A DNA stretch of 64,000 nt from the NCBI GenBank assembly GCA_033765145.1, contig JANRIH010000015.1:1-64000 (forward strand). The letters are read 5' to 3'. The first letter of the stretch is position 1, and each line of letters begins with the position of its first letter. Position numbers and translations under genes: made by a program. Source of the stretch: JAGVSR01 sp033765145 (lineage in GTDB: Bacteria; Pseudomonadota; Alphaproteobacteria; Rhizobiales; Hyphomicrobiaceae). Below the pieces are notes generated by a model. It searched no databases. It saw only the letters and a program-made list of their open reading frames with translations, and was not told the origin of the DNA. Of this stretch, positions 1 to 7,334 are shown piece by piece.

Positions 1-180
1 TAGTCGTTCCTCCAATTAGCGAGCAGCTCTCGCGCCTCTGAGAGCGATGAGAACAGCGTCTCGTTCAAGAGTTCGTCCCTCAGCCGCCCGTTGAAGCTCT
101 CGACGAAAGCGTTCTGCACGGGCTTCCCCGGCTGGATGTAGCGCCAGGCAACGCCCGTCTCTCGGCTCCACAGAAGCATC
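1..180 (-). pseudogene. IS3-family transposase fragment
   Basis: Reading the minus strand from about 180 down to the window edge gives an uninterrupted peptide that matches the end of the integrase catalytic core of IS3-family (IS407-like) transposases. It contains GVAWRYIQPGKPVQNAF, then VESFNGRLRDELLNE and LANWRNDY, with the conserved last acidic region of the DDE core. The amino-terminal part that should lie at higher coordinates is missing: at about 180 the sequence changes to an outer-membrane protein gene. The fragment continues off the left edge, so how much of the 3' end survives is unknown. It is a remnant and cannot make an active transposase from this window. Confidence 0.85.
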
Positions 181-666
181 GCCGTCGAGGACGCAGGCGA
201 CGTCGCACCTGTCATCGTGGCCGGCATCGTCGGAGACATCTCGGCACTCGACGCATCGGCGGGTGCCAGATCCGCGATTGCCGCAGATACGCGTGCGACA
301 TTTGATGCGAACTGGTTGGCGACGCTGCGCGCGCGATTGGGCCTCAGAGCAGGTGGCGGCCTCTGGCATGTCACGGGTGGGGTCGCCGACTCGGAGGTCA
401 CCACTTCGGCATTCGACGATGCCAGCGTTATCGGTCCCGGGATCATGCAGATTTCGGGAAAAGGCACAAAGTCGGGGTGGGTGGTTGGCGGCGGTGTCGA
501 ATGGCCGTTCGCGCCGAATCCGTCCGTCGGGCTCGAATACATCCACGCCGAGTTCGGCGACGTGCAAGCCAACGGTGAGGCCGCCACCATTCCTGGAGCC
601 TATCCAACGTTCGAAGGCGACCTCGATATCGATATTGTTCGCGTTGGTCTCAACTGGCGGAAGTAA
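181..666 (+). pseudogene. Truncated outer-membrane beta-barrel protein (RopB/Omp25-like), C-terminal part
   Basis: The open frame runs from the junction with the transposase remnant to a stop at 664-666. The peptide resembles the last two thirds of OmpA-like/Omp25 barrels: a FDANWLATLRARLGL strand, then GTKSGWVVGGGVEW, then SVGLEYIHAEFGD, ending in a strand with a hydrophobic/aromatic pattern (VRVGLNWRK). There is no signal peptide and no start codon with a ribosome site. The only nearby start is a GTG at 217 inside the conserved region, giving 149 residues against roughly 230-280 for the family. I infer that the 5' end was removed when the IS inserted or recombined here. Confidence 0.75.
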
Positions 667-904
667 GGAATTGACGGGCTGGTTGTGGTCTCTCTCTTGG
701 CCGAACGTCGGGCCAGCTTGTGACGCTGCCGTCGTCGCCGCGGATACGCCACTCCAGACGCAACTTCAAACTAGAATAATTTCAATGTTTTGCTGCGCTC
801 GCTTGGACGATTGACAACAGCAGGGGGCCAATGTCTCCTGTCCGCGGGCGGCTCGATCCGCCATCCGATTTTGGGGCCTTGAACCCCACCAATTGGGGCA
901 CATC
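667..904. other. Intergenic region with CCAATTGGGG element
   Basis: No gene is seen. The segment ends with CCAATTGGGG (889-898), which directly precedes the ATG at 905. The GGGG can serve as a weak ribosome site, but the core also resembles the palindrome found before the exopolysaccharide genes (27780-27790). An inverted GGGG/CCCC pair lies at about 873-888. Confidence 0.3.
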
Positions 905-1432
905 ATGAAGGCAAAATCGAACAGTTCACCGGCATTGGATCGGCGTCGCTCCTCGCGCGGCGCGAGGTCTGTCATTCATGCTCGCGCCGAGATCATCGTC
1001 GGCTCGAGTTTCCGTCACTGGCTCGCCGGCTACCAGACGGGCGATGTCCGTCATTGGCAGCGCGCCTTCACTTTCGCCGTCGACATGCTCGGCACTGAGC
1101 GCGCGCAAATCGTGTGCACGGATTTCTCGCGCTGGGTGCGGCTTCTTGGCGAGCGCTCGCGGCGAGACCTCGAAGTGCTGGCGCCGAATGCGCCGCGATA
1201 CGGCCGCGACGAATGCGTCGCGATGGCTCTCATCGCATCCTACCAGCACCAGGCCTGTCCGGCGCTGCAAGCCTGCGCGATGACGCTGCTCGGATGTGAG
1301 CCGAGTGCGGAACTCGTCGACCGATCATCGAAGGTCGCCGAACGGCTCACGGGATTCGACGAAATCCTGCCGGCGCATGCCTTGCACGAGGTCGTGCGGC
1401 AGGCGGAGCCGTCCGTGCATCTACTGGCTTGA
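905..1432 (+). CDS. Hypothetical protein, 175 aa
   Basis: I do not recognise a family. ATG 905 is preferred over the TTG at 893 because GGGG lies about seven bases upstream of it. The protein is soluble, with no signal peptide or membrane segment. It starts with a basic, serine-rich tail (about residues 1-30) followed by a mostly helical body with several Cys residues (about 73, 117, 123 and 131). A WLAGYQTGDVRHWQRAF stretch is followed by aromatic and Leu-rich helices, which may suit a regulatory or binding role, but nothing catalytic is visible. It converges on the LysR gene with only about 35 bp between their ends. Codon use resembles that of the neighbours, so it is likely a real gene. 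Confidence 0.6.
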   Translation: MKAKSNSSPALDRRRSSRGARSVIHARAEIIVGSSFRHWLAGYQTGDVRHWQRAFTFAVDMLGTERAQIVCTDFSRWVRLLGERSRRDLEVLAPNAPRYGRDECVAMALIASYQHQACPALQACAMTLLGCEPSAELVDRSSKVAERLTGFDEILPAHALHEVVRQAEPSVHLLA

Positions 1433-1467
1433 GCGCCGGTTCGAGGGTCGGCGGGCTCGCGCCGGTC

Positions 1468-2385
1468 TCATCGTTTGTCATCGAAGCAGTCCCATTCGGG
1501 CACGCCACCGAATTCTGCCGCGAGATGGTCGATCAGAAGCCGCGTCTTCGCGGCGAGAAACTTGTTCGGCAGATAGAGTGCGAAGATGTCGAGGCTCGTC
1601 GGGGGATGGGCGGCGAGGATCGTCATCAGCCGGCCGGCCCGGATGTCCTTGCCGAGGATGAAGGTCGGCAGCAGTGTGATGCCGTGGCCCGCGAGTGCTG
1701 CGGCGCGGAGCACATCGCCGTTGTTCGAGCAGAGGGCCGAACGGATCGGCACGGAGACCGTCTCCCCGTTGTCGGTCAGGTCCCATCTTTGCAGCGTCGT
1801 CGAGTGCCCGTAGTTGAGGCATTGGTGGTGCGCGAGATCGGCGAGACGATCGGGTTGGCCGTGACGCGCGAGATATTCGGGTGATGCCGCGAGCACGCGG
1901 CGTGCGGGTGCGAGTTTCTTTGCGACAAGGCTCGAATCCGAGAGACGTGCGATCCGGATGGTGACGTCGACGCCTTCCTCCACCGGATCGACGAAGCGGT
2001 CGTTCAGCAGGAGTTCGACGCGAAGATCGCGATAGCGCGTCATGAAGCGTGCGATGGCGTCTCCCATATAGAGCGCGCCAAATGTCATCGGCGCGTTGAT
2101 CTTCAGGACGCCGCGCGGCTCGTCGTGGAGGCGCGAGACCTGGAGTTCGGTCTCCTCCACGCGGGCGAGGATATCGACGCAGCGCTCGTAATAGGCGCGA
2201 CCGGCTTCGGTCGGTCCGACACGGCGCGTGGTTCTTTCGAGAAGCCGCGCACCGAGGAGCTGTTCCAATTCCATGACCGCCTTGCTGACGGCTGAGCGCG
2301 TGAGGCCGAGCGCGCGTGCGGCCTCTGCGTAGCTGCCGAGTGAAACGACTTTGGCAAAGGCTTGCATCGCATCGAGCTTGTCCAC
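1468..2385 (-). CDS. LysR-family transcriptional regulator
   Basis: The protein has 305 residues from the GTG at 2385 (an ATG lies six codons inside, at 2367), the usual LysR length. The longer frame up to 2547 was rejected because the extra N-terminus lacks family similarity and would cover the divergent promoter. The winged helix-turn-helix is at about residues 6-65: AFAKVVSLGSYAEAARALG, then SAVSKAVMELEQLLGARLLERTTR. A LysR substrate-binding domain follows at about 90-290. Within the family it resembles CrgA/DsdC-type regulators. It is transcribed away from the pirin gene at 2510, so control of that gene and of itself from the shared 124-bp gap is the natural inference. The inducer is unknown. 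Confidence 0.9.
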   Translation of the reverse strand: MDKLDAMQAFAKVVSLGSYAEAARALGLTRSAVSKAVMELEQLLGARLLERTTRRVGPTEAGRAYYERCVDILARVEETELQVSRLHDEPRGVLKINAPMTFGALYMGDAIARFMTRYRDLRVELLLNDRFVDPVEEGVDVTIRIARLSDSSLVAKKLAPARRVLAASPEYLARHGQPDRLADLAHHQCLNYGHSTTLQRWDLTDNGETVSVPIRSALCSNNGDVLRAAALAGHGITLLPTFILGKDIRAGRLMTILAAHPPTSLDIFALYLPNKFLAAKTRLLIDHLAAEFGGVPEWDCFDDKR

Positions 2386-2420
2386 GTGATTGGTTCCATA
2401 TTGGATGCAATTTGTAACCT

Positions 2421-2433
2421 CAATAGCATATTG
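2421..2433. promoter_or_regulatory. Candidate LysR operator between divergent genes
   Basis: CAATAGCATATTG is a dyad (CAATA-N3-TATTG) in the gap between the LysR and pirin genes. It fits the T-N11-A form of LysR boxes. The assignment rests only on position and symmetry. Confidence 0.4.
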
Positions 2434-2509
2434 ATTCAGAATCGGCGCGCTTCTACATCCAGCGCTAGGCGAACCAGAGGATGCCAACAATTGGCAAGGA
2501 GAGCGCAAG

Positions 2510-3214
2510 ATGCTGACAGAACTCAGGAAATCAGACGAACGCGGCAAGGCGAATTTCGGCTGGCTCGATAGCCGGCACAGCTTTTCGTTCGGGCACTACT
2601 TCGATCCGGCGCACATGGGATTCGGTGCGCTCCGCGTGATCAACGAGGATCGGGTCGCGCCAGGAGGCGGGTTCCCGACCCATCCGCACGCGGACATGGA
2701 GATCATTTCCTATGTCCTCGAGGGTGGGCTCGAACATCGCGACAGTCTTGGCACGGGTTCGGTCATCCGCCCCGGTGACGTGCAGCGGATGTCCGCTGGC
2801 ACGGGGGTACGCCACAGCGAATACAACGCGTCGCGCACGGAGCCGGTGCACTTCCTGCAAATCTGGATCATTCCGGATGCGCGGGGGATCGTGCCGAGCT
2901 ACGAGCAGAAGTCGTTCTCCGCAGACCAAAAGCGCGGAGTTCTGAAACTCATCGGCTCGAGGGATGGCCGCGACGGCTCGGTCGTCATTCATCAGGATGT
3001 CGATCTTTATGCGACGCTTCTCGCGCCGGGCGAAGAGGTCGCGCACGTCGTCGGACAAGGTCGGAGTGCGTGGGTGCAGGTCGCGCGCGGATCGGTCGTC
3101 GTCAACGGTGAGCGGCTCGACGCTGGTGATGGCATCGCGGTCAAGTCCGCGGGGCGACTGACGATCGATGCCGGCGATGATGCGGAAGTTCTGCTGTTCG
3201 ATCTCGCCGCATGA
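2510..3214 (+). CDS. Pirin family protein (bicupin)
   Basis: The 234-residue protein is a typical YhhW-type pirin. The N-terminal cupin holds the expected metal ligands, in THPHADMEII (His about 58 and 60) and RHSEYN (His about 102 and Glu about 104), and the C-terminal cupin follows from about 140. Pirins of this kind bind iron or other divalent metals, and some have quercetin dioxygenase activity; the physiological substrate is usually unknown. The start is supported by AAGGAG (GGCAAGGAG) eight to nine bases upstream. The gene is divergent from a LysR regulator that probably controls it, and a strong hairpin follows its stop codon. Confidence 0.9.
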   Translation: MLTELRKSDERGKANFGWLDSRHSFSFGHYFDPAHMGFGALRVINEDRVAPGGGFPTHPHADMEIISYVLEGGLEHRDSLGTGSVIRPGDVQRMSAGTGVRHSEYNASRTEPVHFLQIWIIPDARGIVPSYEQKSFSADQKRGVLKLIGSRDGRDGSVVIHQDVDLYATLLAPGEEVAHVVGQGRSAWVQVARGSVVVNGERLDAGDGIAVKSAGRLTIDAGDDAEVLLFDLAA

Positions 3215-3248
3215 GCGGCGGCCGACTTCCGAGGACCCGCTGACGCAG

Positions 3249-3279
3249 CGAGCGGCTTCCGAATTGCGGGAGCCGCTCG
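3249..3279. terminator. Bidirectional terminator-like hairpin
   Basis: CGAGCGGCTTCC and GGGAGCCGCTCG form a 12-bp stem with one G-U pair around a 7-nt loop, between the convergent ends of the pirin gene (3214) and the gene ending at 3334. There is no long U tract, so termination is inferred from stem strength and position. Confidence 0.55.
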
Positions 3280-3333
3280 TTCGCACTCGGCCGACGTCGC
3301 CTGGCGTCGCGCTCCAATAGCCGCACGCTCGGC

Positions 3334-3843
3334 CTAGATCGTCTCTGCTGCGAGTGCCTCGTGCCGGCGCCAGACCGGCCATGTGATGTCGCGGCCCGGG
3401 AACGCAACTGCGCGGAACGGCCACACGTCCTTCAACCAGTTGCGCAGCACGTTGCCGAGATCACGGTCACGCTCTAGGGCGTCCGATCCTTCGCGGACCC
3501 AATAGAAGGCCGTTGCGTCGTAGGCTGGCACGTTGCTTGGAAAAATGTAGCAGCAGCCGAGGCAGTCGATGCCGTCGTTCGACATCACGGTGTAGGCGAA
3601 CGAATGACGGAGCGTGAATTCGCGCTGATGCCAGGCGAGATCGATCATGTCCTCTTCGAGAGTGAGGCCAGCGGGCCAGGGACTATCCGGATCGAGGAGA
3701 CCCGTCAGTCGTTCCGCGCTCGCCATCACCGCCGCGTAGTCCTTCTCGAAATCGCCGATCGCAAGCATGCGCAAATGGAAGGTGCCGCAGTCGAGGCGGT
3801 CGGGTACGAGAAAATCCGGCGGTACGAGTGGGCGATTGTACAT
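3334..3843 (-). CDS. Small acetyltransferase-like protein (GNAT fold suspected)
   Basis: The 169-residue protein starts MYNRPLVPPDFLVPDRL. Its HLRMLAIGDFEKDYAAVMAS stretch resembles the first strand and helix of GNAT acetyltransferases (a position-and-distance preamble), followed by a LEEDMIDLAWHQREF segment. A beta strand (SFAYTVMS), then DCLGCCYIFPS, follow as in acetyltransferase cores. The acetyl-CoA pyrophosphate loop (R/Q-x-x-G-x-G/A) is not recognisable, so activity is uncertain. It lies 30 bp downstream of the creatininase-like gene in the same direction, which suggests cotranscription. The role is unknown. Confidence 0.5.
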   Translation of the reverse strand: MYNRPLVPPDFLVPDRLDCGTFHLRMLAIGDFEKDYAAVMASAERLTGLLDPDSPWPAGLTLEEDMIDLAWHQREFTLRHSFAYTVMSNDGIDCLGCCYIFPSNVPAYDATAFYWVREGSDALERDRDLGNVLRNWLKDVWPFRAVAFPGRDITWPVWRRHEALAAETI

Positions 3844-3873
3844 ATCGTCGGCTCAAGATGTAAATTCTTGCAG

Positions 3874-4641
3874 TCAGGTCTCGCCAAATCGGCTGTCATA
3901 CCCATGCGGCAGCGGAGGGCGTTCGCGCTTCCCGCGCTCGATCAGGTCCGAAAGATCCTCGACGAGCCACCGGAACAGTTCTTCTCCTGCGGCGAGCGTC
4001 GCGCGGCTCGGAAATCCTGTTACGCCATTGAGGCTCGTTCTGTTGACCGGGTGAGCGAAGACGAGACCCGAGGTGCGGTCGGGATCGTCGGCGTCCGCGA
4101 ACTTCTCGGGGCGTGTCATCTCGGGCGCGACGGCCATCATGAGCGCTGTTTCGGCGGCATTGGCGTGCCAGTCCTCGGCATCGGCGAAACTCGCGGCTTT
4201 CACCCTCGGGGAGAGCGTGGCGGTGTTGAAGACGGCGATCATCATGTCGTCGTGCTCGGCGCGGAGCATTTCGAGCGCACATCGAAGCGGTGCGGCATTC
4301 GTCACATGCGTGTTGACGATGAAGAGCCTTCGAACGCCGCTCGCGTAGGCCCAGTCACCTATTTCCTTGACGATGCCGATCAGCGTCGCCGGCTGAAGCG
4401 CGATGGTGCCGGGCCAGCGGCGACTGTGACCCAACGAGCAGCCGTAGGGCAGCAGCGGCAGCATCGGTACGCGCGTTGTCTCCGATACGGCACGGCAGAG
4501 CTTATCCGCGAGAACGGAGTCCATTCCGGTTCCGAGATGGGGACCGTGCTGCTCCGTCGCGCCGACAGGAAGGATGGCGGCGTCACTGGCAGACGAGATG
4601 TCCGCCGGCAATTCGTCCCAGGTGCGTTCCGACCAGAGCAT
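3874..4641 (-). CDS. Creatininase family amidohydrolase
   Basis: The 255-residue length is normal for the creatininase superfamily, whose members hydrolyse cyclic or linear amides with two divalent metals. The first metal motif is intact: LPVGATEQHGPHLGTGMD, giving Glu30, His32 and Asp41. The second motif reads NTHVTN, against NGHGGN or NGHYEN in relatives, so His112 is kept but the Glu used by true creatininase is Thr. A later HANAAETALM segment holds the usual conserved His and Glu. I therefore call the family only, not creatinine hydrolysis. It sits 23 bp downstream of the glutamine-synthetase-like gene and probably belongs to its operon, which hints at amine or amide catabolism. Confidence 0.8.
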   Translation of the reverse strand: MLWSERTWDELPADISSASDAAILPVGATEQHGPHLGTGMDSVLADKLCRAVSETTRVPMLPLLPYGCSLGHSRRWPGTIALQPATLIGIVKEIGDWAYASGVRRLFIVNTHVTNAAPLRCALEMLRAEHDDMMIAVFNTATLSPRVKAASFADAEDWHANAAETALMMAVAPEMTRPEKFADADDPDRTSGLVFAHPVNRTSLNGVTGFPSRATLAAGEELFRWLVEDLSDLIERGKRERPPLPHGYDSRFGET

Positions 4642-4664
4642 CGCAACCTCTCATCTGCCGGGCG

Positions 4665-6032
4665 TCAGAAGAACTTGAGGTATCGGCTGCGTTCCCAATC
4701 GGAGACGTGGTTCAAATAGCTGATCCACTCGTCGCCTTTGTAGTCGAGCCATGACTTGTGCATGTCCGGGCCGAAGACTTTGGCGCTCAAGGGGTCGGCA
4801 GCGAAGGCCTCGAGTGCCTCGCCGAGCGTTCTCGGGAGACGATTGATGCCGAGCGTTTTCAACTCGTCCTCGCTCTTCAAGTACATGTTCTCGGTGTGCG
4901 GCTCCCCCGGGTCAGCGCCGGCTTCGATCCCCTCGAGGCCTGCTGCCAGAACCATCGCGGCTCCGAGATAGGGATTGCATGAGCTGTCCGCGGCTCTGAG
5001 TTCCACGCGGCCGCCGCCCAGCGGAATGCGCAGCGTGTTCGTGCGGTTGTTGTTGCCGTAGCAGGCCCAGATCGGGGCCCATGTAAAGCCCGACATCGAG
5101 CCTCTCAGAACCAGACGCTTGTAGCTGTTGACGGTCGGTGCGACGACAGCGCAGATCGCCGGCAAGTGTTTCAGAACGCCGGCGAGGAATTGATAGCCGA
5201 GCTTCGAGAGGCCGCAGCCGCGCGGGTCGGCGGGGTCCTTGAAAAGGTTCTCACCGGTCTTCTTGTCGGCGAGGGACATATTGAAGTGTGCGCCACTGCC
5301 TGCGCGATCAGCGTAGGGCTTCGGCATGAAGGTCGCGAATGCGCCGTGCTTGCGGGCAATTTCGTGCGCCATCATGCGGAAAAACACGTAGCGGTCGGCC
5401 ATCGAGACGGCATCGAAATAGGTGAAGTCGATCTCGAACTGGCCGATGCCGTCTTCATGGTCAAAGCTGTAGACATCCCAACCGAGACTGTTCATGGCGC
5501 TGACCAGCTCGTTCATCCACTCCATGTTGTCGAGCATGCGCGCGACGTCGTAGGCGGGCTTTTCGAGATTCTTCCGCGTCGAGAACGGGGAAAAGCCCAG
5601 CGGATGGCTCGGGTCATCTTTCAGCACGAAGAACTCGGCTTCCATGCCAAGGTTCATCACGTAGCCCATGCCGGCGGCCTTCGCGGCGACGCGCTTCAGG
5701 ATGTTGCGGCTGCAGGCTTCAAAAGGCGCGCCCTTGCACCAGAGATCGCTCGCGAACCACGCGACGTCCTTGCGCCAGGGAAGCACGACGCAGCTCTCGG
5801 CATCGGGGTGTGCCGCCACCTCTTCGTCGCTCACATCCTGGGGCACGCCGTCAAGGGCTGCGCCCGTGCACAGCTCCGAGCCCGACATCATGCGGTCGAG
5901 GTGGGAGATCGGCACGACCTTGCCCTTCGAGACGCCGTGCATGTCGACGTAGCTCGCGAACATGTAGCCGACACCCTCCGCGGTGAGTCGCTCGGAGAGC
6001 GCCTTGACTTCGGGATTTGCGGGCGCGGCCAT
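4665..6032 (-). CDS. Type III glutamine synthetase-like ligase (GlnT/GMAS family)
   Basis: The 455-residue start at 6032 follows AAGGAG by six bases; the longer frame to 6194 adds unrelated sequence. The glutamine synthetase fold is complete: an MEAEFF metal motif, GIGQFEIDF, GAHFNMSL, the nucleotide/ammonia region ending NRTNTLRIP, and RVELRAADSSCNPYLGAA. These features match the short GlnT / gamma-glutamylmethylamide synthetase group, which joins glutamate to ammonia or methylamine using ATP. Which amine is used cannot be read from the sequence. Its neighbours, a creatininase-like hydrolase downstream and a divergent TetR gene beside a guanidine operon, favour a role in assimilating or handling amines released from nitrogenous compounds. 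Confidence 0.85.
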   Translation of the reverse strand: MAAPANPEVKALSERLTAEGVGYMFASYVDMHGVSKGKVVPISHLDRMMSGSELCTGAALDGVPQDVSDEEVAAHPDAESCVVLPWRKDVAWFASDLWCKGAPFEACSRNILKRVAAKAAGMGYVMNLGMEAEFFVLKDDPSHPLGFSPFSTRKNLEKPAYDVARMLDNMEWMNELVSAMNSLGWDVYSFDHEDGIGQFEIDFTYFDAVSMADRYVFFRMMAHEIARKHGAFATFMPKPYADRAGSGAHFNMSLADKKTGENLFKDPADPRGCGLSKLGYQFLAGVLKHLPAICAVVAPTVNSYKRLVLRGSMSGFTWAPIWACYGNNNRTNTLRIPLGGGRVELRAADSSCNPYLGAAMVLAAGLEGIEAGADPGEPHTENMYLKSEDELKTLGINRLPRTLGEALEAFAADPLSAKVFGPDMHKSWLDYKGDEWISYLNHVSDWERSRYLKFF

Positions 6033-6179
6033 GGTCGTCTCCTTGCCTTCGCTCATGTTGACTTCTGACTTCAGCGCCGTGCGATGCGCGCATCTGCGAC
6101 GGCCGTGCTCCGACATGTCGAAGTGCGGCCGGCCGCGAGTGCTTGCGGATCTCAGATCCGAACGCAGCATCGCACTCTT

Positions 6180-6201
6180 ATTAATTAATCGCATAATTAA
6201 T
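6180..6201. promoter_or_regulatory. AT-rich palindrome, candidate TetR operator
   Basis: ATTAATTA-ATCGCA-TAATTAAT has perfect 8-bp arms, in the 253-bp gap between the divergent ligase (6032) and TetR (6286) genes. It stands out in high-GC DNA. Binding of the adjacent TetR protein is inferred from symmetry and position. Confidence 0.5.
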
Positions 6202-6285
6202 TAGGTTAGTGAAGACTAGATTGTTGCGGAAGCTGCACAAATATCTAACAATCGACGACAACAATCGCCCATCGGGGATGCAGAC

Positions 6286-6963
6286 ATGAGGCGCCGCGTC
6301 AGTCGTGTCGGCCGGCCGAAGGCCGGAACCCTCGATGTCGAAGCGGAGACGGTCATTCTGGAGAAGGCGCTCGATCTGTTCGCCGAGCGCAGCTTCGATC
6401 GCGTGACGACTTCCGAGATCGCCAAGGCGACGGGCTTCAATACCGCACTCATCTACTACTACTTCGGAAACAAGGAGGAGCTGTTCCGCCGATCTGTGGC
6501 ACTGGCGGTCGAGCGGGCCTTCGCAACGTTTCGACTGTCGCGCAGAGAGTCGGATGGGCCCCAGCAGCAAATCCTCGGCTGGATCGACACGCACATCCGC
6601 GAGTTCGATACGATCGCCAAGCTCATCAAGCTCTCGATCGACTACGCGAGCCGGTCGGAGCGCAAGCCCGGGATCGATCGGGCCATCATGAAGTTCTACG
6701 ACGATGAGAGCGCGGTGCTGCGACAGGCCATCACAAACGGTATGGCCTCGGGAGAGTTCCGAAAGGTCGATGCGGACGAGACGGCAACATTCATTTCGAC
6801 CTATCTCGACGGCGTCTTCATGCGGGTCATGATCCTCAAGGATTTCAAGCCCGTGCCGGCGCTGAAGAGCCTCAAGACGTTCGTGCGAGCACATCTCTGC
6901 CGCGCCGATCGCTCGGTAAGTTCGATCATGGATGGCCGAAGCCGAGCCCAAAAGATTCGATAG
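6286..6963 (+). CDS. TetR/AcrR family transcriptional regulator
   Basis: The 225-residue protein has an N-terminal TetR helix-turn-helix at about residues 22-68: ILEKALDLFAERSFDRVTTSEIAKATGFNTALIYYYFGNKEELF is the complete signature. The all-helical ligand domain at about 80-210 is of the common TetR_C type. ATG 6286 follows GGGGATGCAGAC; the site is weak but no better start exists. The gene lies between the divergent glutamine-synthetase-like set and the guanidine operon leader, so it could control either. The perfect AT-rich dyad at 6180-6201 is its likely operator. The ligand is unknown. Confidence 0.9.
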   Translation: MRRRVSRVGRPKAGTLDVEAETVILEKALDLFAERSFDRVTTSEIAKATGFNTALIYYYFGNKEELFRRSVALAVERAFATFRLSRRESDGPQQQILGWIDTHIREFDTIAKLIKLSIDYASRSERKPGIDRAIMKFYDDESAVLRQAITNGMASGEFRKVDADETATFISTYLDGVFMRVMILKDFKPVPALKSLKTFVRAHLCRADRSVSSIMDGRSRAQKIR

Positions 6964-7070
6964 ATCGACGGCGATCAATGCTGCCGAGAGTTTGTGCGCT
7001 CCGCCCAATTTCTTGTCGCATCCGCGCGGCTTGCGGCGCAAATCGGCTTGTTTTCTCGTGTTTTTCGAAC

Positions 7071-7086
7071 TGGCACGACGCCTGCA
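7071..7086 (+). promoter_or_regulatory. Sigma-54 (RpoN) -24/-12 type promoter
   Basis: TGGCACGACGCCTGCA matches the sigma-54 consensus TGGCAC-N5-TTGCW, with the required GG-N10-GC spacing (GG 7072-7073, GC 7084-7085). The predicted start is near 7097, a few bases before the riboswitch aptamer, as expected for its promoter. Sigma-54 control fits nitrogen-limitation regulation through NtrC. No convincing NtrC site was found, though TTGCGGCGCAA (7031-7041) is a short palindrome upstream. Confidence 0.7.
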
Positions 7087-7102
7087 ATGCTTAATTCATA
7101 AT

Positions 7103-7208
7103 GCATCTAGGGTTCCGATCGCTTGAGGCGGTGCTGGTCCAAGAGATGCGCTCCCGGTCTCAGCGAGATGCTGACCGGAGCCACGGCGGGATAAAAGCCC
7201 GGGAGAGT
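7103..7208 (+). ncRNA. Guanidine-I riboswitch (ykkC leader, aptamer)
   Basis: The leader carries the hallmark conserved blocks of the ykkC/guanidine-I class in order: CTAGGGTTCCG at 7107, CTGGTCCAAGAGA at 7133, and ACGGCGGGATAAAAGCCCGGGAGA at about 7183-7206. Between them is a hairpin in which CTCCCGGTC pairs with GACCGGAG. This class senses free guanidinium and turns genes on. The remaining 125-nt leader to ATG 7335 shows a small CTCGG/CCGAG hairpin (7294-7310) but no U-tract terminator, so the expression platform (antitermination or translation) is not resolved. Confidence 0.95.
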
Positions 7209-7334
7209 TGGACCGCGAGGAGCTCAGGCTTTCGGACGGACGGCCTCCATGTCCCGACTACCCAGGACACACATCCGTCTTCCGTTCCCGGCCCTCGGTT
7301 TCATGCCGAGTGATGTCGATCAAAGGAGACTTGA

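Noticed and set aside
16..567. Minus-strand frame spanning the IS remnant and barrel gene
   Set aside because: It is in a different frame from the transposase peptide and has no family similarity.
3604..4719. 371-codon plus-strand frame opposite the creatininase gene
   Set aside because: It is an overlap shadow; the minus-strand frame has the conserved family motifs.
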